From contig JAVBYB010000394.1 in assembly GCA_030824255.1 (NCBI GenBank), positions 1 through 6,369 on the forward strand: 6,369 nucleotides of DNA. The letters run 5' to 3'. This DNA comes from a bacterium. Its GTDB lineage: Bacteria > Pseudomonadota > Alphaproteobacteria > Caulobacterales > Hyphomonadaceae. Both the position numbers and the translations under genes were made by a program. Shown piece by piece: positions 1 through 5,988 of this stretch (positions are counted from its first letter, which is position 1; each line of letters begins with the position of its first letter). The notes below the pieces were generated by a model. That model made no database searches. It worked only from the letters and a program-made list of their open reading frames with translations, and was not told where the DNA came from.

Positions 1-22
1 TTCCTACAGATGGAACCAATCG

Positions 23-2329
23 ATGGGCTTCGACTCCTCGACGGCAATCGTGCGTTCAATGCAGGCCGTGGATCGCAGGAACATCATACGCCCCGATATC
101 AGCCGCGCCGCTATGATCGGCAATTTTCCGCCCCGTCGTTGTGGCCTGGCTACTTTCACCCGCGATACGTTCGAATCCCTCCGCCGCCAGCTGCCTGCTG
201 CGTCCTGGCGTGTCGTTGCGATGGAAGACGGCCGCACACGCCACGACTATCCTGAGGACGTCACCGACATAATTCTGCAAGATGAAGTCGAAGCCTACGA
301 CCGCGTCGCCGACCAGCTCAACGAGTCCGGTGTCCAGATCGTCTTCCTCCAGCACGAGTTTGGCATCTTCGGCGGCCCTGACGGCGTCCACCTGCTGCGG
401 CTGCTGCGCAAACTGAAGAGCCCGATCATTTCGACGCTGCACACAGTTCTTGAGCGTCCGTCTCCCAACCAGAAGCGCGTGATGGACGAGATCATCTCCC
501 TCTCCTCCGCTGTCATCACCATGACTGACACCGGCGCCGACCTGCTGGAACGCGTCCATCATGCCGGCCCCACCAAGGTGCACGTCATCCCTCACGGCGC
601 GCCCGAGCGTCCCTTCGCCGCCACGGACGCCTTCAAGGCTCCCATCGGCCTGACTGGCCGGCGCGTGATCATGACGTTCGGCCTGCTGTCTCCGAACAAA
701 GGTATTGAGACAATCATCCAGGCCCTGCCTGACATTGTCGCGAAACAGCCCGACACCACCTATCTCGTCGTCGGCCAGACCCATCCCCACATCGTCGCCC
801 ATGAAGGCGAGGCTTATCGCGACAGCCTGATCGGTCTCGCCCGCTCCCTCGGAGTTGCGGACAATCTCCGTTTCATCAATCGCTTCGTCGATGAAGAGGA
901 GTTGTTCGACCTGCTGCAGGCGGCCGACATCTATGTGACGCCGTATCTCACCGAGGCACAGATCACGTCCGGCACGCTCAGTTATGCCGTCGCTCTCGGA
1001 AAGCCGGTTGTCTCCACTCCGTACTGGCACGCAATGGATCTGCTCGCCGACAATGTCGGCGTCATATGCCCGTTTGGCGATTCAGCCGCCTTCGCCCGCG
1101 AGATCGGAGCACTGTTGGCCGATGACCATCATCGCAACGCGATGGCCCGGCGTGCTTGGCAGGCCGGACAGCCGTCGCATTGGCGCAATGTGGCGGCCTC
1201 GATCCTCAGCATCGCGTCTGCAGCGCGCATAACCCATCAACAACAACGCGAGCAACGTTTTCGCGCCCTTGCTCATCCCCGCACCACGGGTCTGGTCGTC
1301 ATGTCGGATGATTGCGGCTTGTTCCAGCACTCTCGCTTCGGCATCCCGGATCGCAGGCACGGCTACACAACTGACGACAACGTACGCGCCCTCGCGCTTC
1401 TTGCGCGTCTATCGGCTCGCGGGCCGCTTGATGCTGGCGCCTCTCGCTTGCTGGCGGCTGCATCAGCCTTCGTCGCCCATGCCTGGAATCCAGACAGCGG
1501 CCGCTTCCGCAACTTCATGAGCTATGAGCGCACATGGCTCGATGACGGCGGCTCCGATGATTGCTGCGCTCGCTCGCTGGAAGCCCTCTGCACCACGGCC
1601 AGGTCCATACCGGACAGCATCTGGGCCGCGGATCTTGCCCGTCAGGCTTTGCAACACACGTCTAGATGGACCTCGCTGCGTGCTCACGCACTCACAATTC
1701 GCGCCTTGCTGGAAGGCGCGGGCCCCGTTGTTGGCATCGAAGAGGCCACGCGCCTGATGCAGCATCCTGCCGATGTCCTGCTTTCCGCCGCTCAGCTTGG
1801 AATGCGTGAGCCGCACGGCTGGTTCGAGCCATGCTTCTCCTACGATAACGCCAATCTTCCCGGCGCACTCATCCGCGCAGGACAATTCCTGCAGGACCCT
1901 GCTATGCTATCTGCTGGCTTGGACATGCTGGAACGCCTGATGGCTCGACAAAAAACGCCCAGCGGGCTCTTCGCCCCGGTGGCCACAAGCTGTTTCGACG
2001 CCGGCGCCAGCCACGCCCTCTTTGACCAGCAACCGCTTGAAGCTCTCTCGACGATCGAAGCGTGTCTCGCTGCGTGGCATGCCACCGGGGACGCCAGTCA
2101 CGTTGCTGCCGCACGCCGGGTCTTTCGTTGGTTTGGTGGCGAGAATGTCCATGGCCTCGCGCTCGCCCGCCCCGACGACGGCATCTGCCACGATGGCCTG
2201 ACCATCGAGGGACTCAACCAGAACCACGGCGCCGAATCCATCCTGAGCTATCATCTTGCCGCGTTGGCCATTCGGGAGGCCCTGGTCGGCGCCGCGGATG
2301 AGCCGCGCTCGGGGCGCATCCTGCAATGA
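23..2329 (+). CDS. GT4-type glycosyltransferase fused to a C-terminal helical toroid-like domain
   Basis: This is a probable cytoplasmic glycosyltransferase that moves a sugar from a nucleotide-sugar donor; donor and acceptor are unknown. Residues 31-400 form a GT-B fold. MIGNFPPRRCGLATFT (31-46) is the N-terminal Rossmann start, followed by HEFGIFGG (111-118), VIPHGAP (188-194), FGLLSPNKGIETIIQAL (219-235) and the C-terminal donor-site segment EAQITSGTLSYAVALGKPVV (311-330). The second Glu of the usual GT4 EX7E motif is absent. Residues 420-755 are rich in helices and carry TTDDNVRALALL (449-460), GWFEPCFSYDNANLPGAL (599-616), FDQQPLEAL (667-675) and LNQNHGAES (731-739). This suggests an (alpha/alpha) toroid like those of carbohydrate-processing enzymes, with conserved acidic residues but unknown activity. 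No signal peptide or membrane segment is seen. The gene overlaps the GH130 gene by ATGA. The reading frame is open to the left edge and ATG 23 has no clear ribosome binding site, so the true start may lie upstream or at ATG 59 or 113. The GT4 call is firm; the toroid call is inference. Confidence 0.9.
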   Translation: MGFDSSTAIVRSMQAVDRRNIIRPDISRAAMIGNFPPRRCGLATFTRDTFESLRRQLPAASWRVVAMEDGRTRHDYPEDVTDIILQDEVEAYDRVADQLNESGVQIVFLQHEFGIFGGPDGVHLLRLLRKLKSPIISTLHTVLERPSPNQKRVMDEIISLSSAVITMTDTGADLLERVHHAGPTKVHVIPHGAPERPFAATDAFKAPIGLTGRRVIMTFGLLSPNKGIETIIQALPDIVAKQPDTTYLVVGQTHPHIVAHEGEAYRDSLIGLARSLGVADNLRFINRFVDEEELFDLLQAADIYVTPYLTEAQITSGTLSYAVALGKPVVSTPYWHAMDLLADNVGVICPFGDSAAFAREIGALLADDHHRNAMARRAWQAGQPSHWRNVAASILSIASAARITHQQQREQRFRALAHPRTTGLVVMSDDCGLFQHSRFGIPDRRHGYTTDDNVRALALLARLSARGPLDAGASRLLAAASAFVAHAWNPDSGRFRNFMSYERTWLDDGGSDDCCARSLEALCTTARSIPDSIWAADLARQALQHTSRWTSLRAHALTIRALLEGAGPVVGIEEATRLMQHPADVLLSAAQLGMREPHGWFEPCFSYDNANLPGALIRAGQFLQDPAMLSAGLDMLERLMARQKTPSGLFAPVATSCFDAGASHALFDQQPLEALSTIEACLAAWHATGDASHVAAARRVFRWFGGENVHGLALARPDDGICHDGLTIEGLNQNHGAESILSYHLAALAIREALVGAADEPRSGRILQ

Positions 2330-3627
2330 GTTTCCGGCCCGAACCGGTGAAGCTCCATCACCACGATCAGTTGCTCGCAGCCGACCCGTCACGCGTGGTC
2401 TTGCGCCCATTCATGATCATCTCAGAGCCGCGCGATACGCCGTACGGCCATATGACCCGTGCGGAACGCATTGCCCGCGCAATTCTCGAACTCTCTCCGG
2501 AGGATGTCGAAAGAGAGCTGGAACAGGTTGATCACGACTTCTTCGGACGCCACTGGCAAACCCACGCCATTTTCATGGAACGCTACCATCAGGTGCTTCC
2601 CATGCTGGGCGATCTTGGCGAGGTAGATGAGCAGCGCGCCAAGCTGATCGGCGCCTATTTCAGCCACGAATACTCCTACGCTGCGGCTGCAATGATGAAC
2701 CCCTCCATCGTGCCCCATCCGGATCAAACCGGCGTCAACAACGGCTCCGTGAAGTTTGTCATGAGCCTGCGCACGGTGGGTGAAGGCCACATTTCGTCGA
2801 TTGCCTTCCGTGAAGGCGTCGCCACCTCCGGCAACGACTTCAAACTCTGGCCGGAACCGCCTTTTGCGCTGGCTGCGCAGGCGGACCATTTTGACGGCGA
2901 AGGCGGCCCCGTCACGGTGCGCAGGCATCAATCCGCGCCGCTGTCAGGCAACGTCATATTCCCGATCACCCGACCTCAGAAGAATGGGCTTGAAGATCTT
3001 CGGCTTGTGCACTTCACCGAAGACGATGGCCGCCAGATCTATTACGGGACATACACGGCGTATTCAGGCCGTGAAGTCAGTTGCGAAATGCTGACCACGG
3101 AAAAATTCTCGAGCTTCGAGCTCAGGCCACTCAGCGGCATTGCGGCGCAACACAAGGGTCTCGCGCTCTTTCCAAGGAAGATCGATGGCCAGTACGCCGC
3201 CATCCACCGCCTCGACGCAGAGTCGATCTACTACCTTACAACGCCAGACCGCTTCGAGTGGAATCGCGGACGCCTCATCATGGGCCCCAAGTATCCGTGG
3301 GAGTTGGTGCAGATGGGCAATTGTGGCTCTCCCATCGAAATCGACGAAGGCTGGCTCATGCTCACCCATGGCGTGGGCGCCATGCGGCAGTATTCAATCG
3401 GCGCAGCCCTGCTCGACAAGAAGCAGCCCTGGCGTGTGCTCGGTCGTTCGGTCGAGCCGTTCCTCACGCCCATAGGCGAGACCCGCGAAGGCTATGTCCC
3501 CAACGTGGTCTATACCTGCGGCGCGATGAAGATCGACAAGAGCCTGCTCATCCCTTACGCCGTCGCAGATTCCAGCATCAAGTTCGTCACGTTGGACATC
3601 AAGGAACTGGTCGCATCGCTGCGCTAG
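2326..3627 (+). CDS. GH130-family beta-mannoside phosphorylase/hydrolase with N-terminal helical extension
   Basis: GH130 enzymes are five-bladed beta-propellers that phosphorolyse (or, in some subfamilies, hydrolyse) beta-mannosides, releasing mannose 1-phosphate or mannose. Visible hallmarks are NPSIVPHPDQ (125-134), RTVGEGHISSIAFREG (149-164) and GLEDLRL (221-227). The last corresponds to the family's GIEDPRI-type motif with the general-acid Asp (D224). QHKGLALFPRKI (275-286), HR (294-295), GWLMLTHGVG (342-351, H348) and PYAVADSSIKF (410-420) follow; the equivalent Arg/Lys/His positions bind phosphate in characterised phosphorylases. Residues 1-115 are an extra, mostly helical segment (for example 44-92) absent from the shorter GH130 enzymes. 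No signal peptide is present, so the enzyme is cytoplasmic. The start ATG overlaps the glycosyltransferase stop (ATGA), which implies translational coupling and a shared pathway, probably synthesis and turnover of a mannose-containing glycan. The stop lies within the same CTAG as the convergent amidase stop. GH130 membership is confident; phosphorylase versus hydrolase, and the linkage, are not determined. Confidence 0.9.
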   Translation: MSFRPEPVKLHHHDQLLAADPSRVVLRPFMIISEPRDTPYGHMTRAERIARAILELSPEDVERELEQVDHDFFGRHWQTHAIFMERYHQVLPMLGDLGEVDEQRAKLIGAYFSHEYSYAAAAMMNPSIVPHPDQTGVNNGSVKFVMSLRTVGEGHISSIAFREGVATSGNDFKLWPEPPFALAAQADHFDGEGGPVTVRRHQSAPLSGNVIFPITRPQKNGLEDLRLVHFTEDDGRQIYYGTYTAYSGREVSCEMLTTEKFSSFELRPLSGIAAQHKGLALFPRKIDGQYAAIHRLDAESIYYLTTPDRFEWNRGRLIMGPKYPWELVQMGNCGSPIEIDEGWLMLTHGVGAMRQYSIGAALLDKKQPWRVLGRSVEPFLTPIGETREGYVPNVVYTCGAMKIDKSLLIPYAVADSSIKFVTLDIKELVASLR

Positions 3628-4961
3628 TTCAGTGGCTTCAGCATCGCGAGAGTCGATTTCGCAATCCGCGCCACAATGTTGGGGCGCGGATCGACGATCT
3701 CTGCAATGTCGTATTCGATGGACGCACTCAACAGTAGTGCAATCTCACTGTCGCTCAGCCCGTAGCGCTTCTTCAACCACTGGCTCATGCCTGTCGTCGC
3801 ACGCTGCAGCGAGGCATCAAGGCCGTTCTCGATCCCTGTCATCATCACGTAGTCGGCGTCTTCCAGCCAGACCTGGCTCAAGGCGTCCCCCTTGATCAGG
3901 TCGACCGTGAATTCGACATCCAGCGACGTCTCCAGCCCCTGTCCGCTGATCTCGCCATCGCCCTGCAATGCATGGCCATCGCCCAGAGAAAGCAGCGCGC
4001 CCGCTGTCCAGACTGGGAAGTACAGCGTCGCGCCGGTGGTCACACGGTCATAGTCCATGTTGCCGCCGTGGAACGCGACATCGCCTGCCATGAGCGCCTG
4101 GTTGAACATGGGTGCAACGCCAATCGACCCGATCATCGGCTTCAACGGCAGTTCGAGATTGGCCAGATTGTCAGTTGGCGTTTCGGGGCGCGCCACACCG
4201 CGCTCGCGGTCCAGCACCCAGTTGCGGTTCCAGTTCGGTGTCCGCGTCTGCGTGGCGCCCGGCAACAGCGCCCTGCCATCCAGACCGCTGGACGCCATGT
4301 GCGCTACGTCGCGATTGAGGCTCACCTTGTTGAGTTTCACCACCAGCGTGTCTCCCGGCATCGCCCCGGTCACGAAGATCGGCCCAGTCAGTGTATTGCC
4401 CGGCATCCCGCGATACTTCAGTTGCTTGTCACGCCCCTCATTATCGAGCGTGAACGTGCGCACCGTGTCTCCTGGGTAGACAGTGAGGCCAGGTTTGTGC
4501 CGCGCCGAATACTGCAGGAAAAATGTGGTCGGCGCGTAGTCGTGGACAGCCGGCGCCTGCGTATTCACCACGGTCCTGGCCGCGACCACCTGAACGGTCA
4601 CGCCATATAGCTCGCCGAAGCCTTCCAGCAGTTCCGAATTCGCCGTTTCCATGTTGAACGTGATGTTGCCGACAAACGTCGTCCCACGCGTCACCGCGAG
4701 CCTGACATAGGTCGCAGAGCGACGTCCTCTGAGAGTCAGCGGGAAGTAGCGGTTTTCATCCAGCGGACCGGATTGCCCCTCAACCTCATTGCCTGTTTGC
4801 GTCAGCGTCATCTCTGCCGCCGACGAGCCGTTCGCGAATGTTACAAAGACATTCCACTTGCCGTCCAACGAGACGGCAGGCTGTGCGTCGCTGACATGCG
4901 CACAAGCGCTGACCGCGCCCAAAAGGACGAGTGCGAGCAGGATCCGGACGGCGGCGCGCAT
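3624..4961 (-). CDS. Predicted lipoprotein of the acetamidase/formamidase (FmdA/AmdA) family
   Basis: FmdA/AmdA enzymes hydrolyse short amides such as formamide or acetamide to ammonia and the acid. The family core is at about 135-440: VHDYAPTTF (139-147), LTVYPGDTV (159-167), NTLTGPIFVTGAMPGDTL (189-206), FHGGNMDY (297-304), YFPVWTAGALLSLGDGHALQ (314-333) and GDGEISGQGLE (335-345). The His and Asp residues of these last motifs are the likely metal/active-site ligands. Two features are unusual. Residues 1-20 are a lipoprotein signal peptide (basic MRAAVR, hydrophobic stretch, lipobox VSAC with Cys20, then Ala), which predicts a periplasm-facing anchored protein. Residues 30-128 form an extra beta-rich domain beginning DGKWNVFVTFANG, with TLTQTGNEVEG. 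Total length, 445 residues, exceeds the usual single-domain enzyme. It starts 26 bases after the ilvE stop on the same strand, so co-transcription is likely. Family is confident; actual substrate is unknown. Confidence 0.88.
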   Translation of the reverse strand: MRAAVRILLALVLLGAVSACAHVSDAQPAVSLDGKWNVFVTFANGSSAAEMTLTQTGNEVEGQSGPLDENRYFPLTLRGRRSATYVRLAVTRGTTFVGNITFNMETANSELLEGFGELYGVTVQVVAARTVVNTQAPAVHDYAPTTFFLQYSARHKPGLTVYPGDTVRTFTLDNEGRDKQLKYRGMPGNTLTGPIFVTGAMPGDTLVVKLNKVSLNRDVAHMASSGLDGRALLPGATQTRTPNWNRNWVLDRERGVARPETPTDNLANLELPLKPMIGSIGVAPMFNQALMAGDVAFHGGNMDYDRVTTGATLYFPVWTAGALLSLGDGHALQGDGEISGQGLETSLDVEFTVDLIKGDALSQVWLEDADYVMMTGIENGLDASLQRATTGMSQWLKKRYGLSDSEIALLLSASIEYDIAEIVDPRPNIVARIAKSTLAMLKPLN

Positions 4962-4977
4962 GAATCCCCCAGCCCTT
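4962..4977 (-). promoter_or_regulatory. Ribosome binding site region of the lipoprotein amidase gene
   Basis: Read on the minus strand, the bases before the ATG are AAGGGCTGGGGGATTC. Either AAGGG (11 bases before the ATG) or the GGGGGA run (close, about 3-4 bases) could pair with 16S rRNA. The site lies within the 26-base gap after ilvE. It supports the ATG at 4961, which also gives a clean lipoprotein signal peptide. Confidence 0.45.
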
Positions 4978-4987
4978 GATGCCGGAC

Positions 4988-5908
4988 CTATTCCTTGGCC
5001 CGCGCCCGGATATCGTCGAGCGAGATCTTGCCGCGCACCAGCAGGCCATAGTCGTCCGCCAGTGCGCCGGTGATGTTACCCGGCGTGTAGTGATGCCCCG
5101 CCATCTCCGCCACCGGCGTCACTTCCGCCGCCGACCCAGTGATGAAGCACTCGGAGAAGCCAGAGAGCTCTTCCGGCGTGATATGGCGCTCGATCACCTC
5201 GAAACCGCGCGCGCGCGCCAGCTCTATCACCGTCTGGCGCGTGAGGCCGTTGAGGAAGCAATCCGGCAGCGGCGTATGGATCACCCCGTCCTTGATCAGG
5301 AACACGTTCGCGCCGGTCAGCTCCGCCACATAGCCGCGATAGTCCAGCATCAAAGCGTCCGAGAAGCCTTCGGCCTCCGCCTTGTGCTTGGACATGGTGC
5401 AGATCATGTAGAGGCCAGCCGCCTTCGCGGCAGACGGGATCGTGTCCGGGGAAGGCCGCTTCCAGTCGGACATCGTAACGCGGATACCCTTGTTCTTGTC
5501 CGCAAAGTAGTTGCCCCACTCCCATGCCGCCACGCAGACGCGGATAGAGGCCTGCTGGGCGGAAACGCCCATCATTTCCGAGCCCCGCCAGGCAAACGCC
5601 CGGATGTAGCAGTTGGAGAAGCCGTTCTTCTCCATGACCTCGCGCTTGATCCGGTCCAGATCGGCCACCGAAACGGGGATCTTGTACCCCACCAGCTCCG
5701 CCGACTTGTGCAGGCGCTTCGAATGGTCCGTCGACCGGAACACCTGGCCCTCATAGGCCCGCTCGCCCTCGAACACGCAGGAGCCGTAGTGCAGGCTGTG
5801 CGTCAGTACGTGAATCTTGGCGTCCCGCCACGGCGTCATCTGACCGTCCAGCCAGATCCAGCCGTCACGGTCGTCATAGGGGACAAAATTCGCGGAGGGG
5901 GCAGCCAT
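4988..5908 (-). CDS. ilvE: Branched-chain amino acid aminotransferase
   Basis: This enzyme catalyses the last step of leucine, isoleucine and valine synthesis (and the first step of their breakdown), moving an amino group between glutamate and the branched-chain 2-oxo acids in the cytoplasm. It is a fold-type IV PLP enzyme of 306 residues, a normal length. Visible motifs are THSLHYGSCVFEGERAY (36-52), SAAKAAGLYM (159-168) with the Schiff-base lysine K162, ELTGANVFL (196-204) whose Glu contacts the PLP pyridine nitrogen, FLNGLTRQTVIELA (218-231) and TGSAAEVTPV (257-266). The 'HYGSCVFEGERAY' style matches alphaproteobacterial IlvE proteins. The ATG is supported by AAGGA nine bases upstream. The gene is divergent from a MarR-type regulator and followed by the lipoprotein amidase gene. 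D-amino acid aminotransferase and aminodeoxychorismate lyase share the fold, but length and motifs favour IlvE. Confidence 0.95.
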   Translation of the reverse strand: MAAPSANFVPYDDRDGWIWLDGQMTPWRDAKIHVLTHSLHYGSCVFEGERAYEGQVFRSTDHSKRLHKSAELVGYKIPVSVADLDRIKREVMEKNGFSNCYIRAFAWRGSEMMGVSAQQASIRVCVAAWEWGNYFADKNKGIRVTMSDWKRPSPDTIPSAAKAAGLYMICTMSKHKAEAEGFSDALMLDYRGYVAELTGANVFLIKDGVIHTPLPDCFLNGLTRQTVIELARARGFEVIERHITPEELSGFSECFITGSAAEVTPVAEMAGHHYTPGNITGALADDYGLLVRGKISLDDIRARAKE

Positions 5909-5917
5909 TTTCTCTCG

Positions 5918-5922
5918 TCCTT
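5918..5922 (-). promoter_or_regulatory. Ribosome binding site of ilvE
   Basis: The minus strand reads AAGGA followed by CGAGAGAAA and then ATG, a nine-base spacing. This is a good Shine-Dalgarno match and fixes the ilvE start at 5908. Confidence 0.7.
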
Positions 5923-5924
5923 GA

Positions 5925-5938
5925 AAGACGCTTGTCTT
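5925..5938. promoter_or_regulatory. Palindrome in the ilvE leader, candidate operator or hairpin
   Basis: AAGAC-GCTT-GTCTT is a perfect 5-bp inverted repeat with a 4-base spacer, placed immediately upstream of the ilvE ribosome binding site. MarR proteins bind short palindromes in divergent intergenic regions, so it could be the neighbour's operator. As RNA it could form a small hairpin next to the ribosome binding site. A 5-bp repeat can occur by chance. Confidence 0.3.
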
Positions 5939-5988
5939 GGGATTTGCTTGAATTTCGCGTCCTGCTTCTCCATTGTCCGGTCGTGGCC

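Larger units (their letters stand above)
5909..5988. promoter_or_regulatory. Divergent ilvE/marR intergenic region
   Basis: This 80-base gap separates the start codons of two divergent genes and must carry the ilvE promoter, and the regulator's promoter if that starts at 5989. It holds the ilvE ribosome binding site and a short palindrome. I could not recognise convincing -35/-10 hexamers for either direction, nor a strong ribosome binding site before the regulator. Confidence 0.5.

Noticed and set aside
56..1030. 324-codon open frame on the - strand opposite the glycosyltransferase
   Set aside because: It is codon-aligned antisense to a gene with strong GT4 motifs; no domain is recognised in it.
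1907..2410. 167-codon - strand open frame across the glycosyltransferase/GH130 junction
   Set aside because: Antisense shadow in the codon-aligned frame; no motif or ribosome binding site.
3590..3660. Bidirectional terminator between the convergent genes
   Set aside because: There is no intergenic space and I found no clear stem followed by a T-run around the junction.
3081..3737. 218-codon + strand open frame overlapping the GH130 end
   Set aside because: Arg/His-rich out-of-frame translation of the GH130 gene; the real frame keeps propeller motifs throughout.
3972..4610. 212-codon + strand open frame opposite the amidase gene
   Set aside because: Codon-aligned antisense shadow; Arg/His-rich composition and no domain.
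5206..5217. Alternating CG run of 12 bases, possible Z-DNA or simple repeat
   Set aside because: It encodes the Ala-Arg stretch of IlvE (around residues 231-234) with common high-G+C codons; too short to be meaningful.
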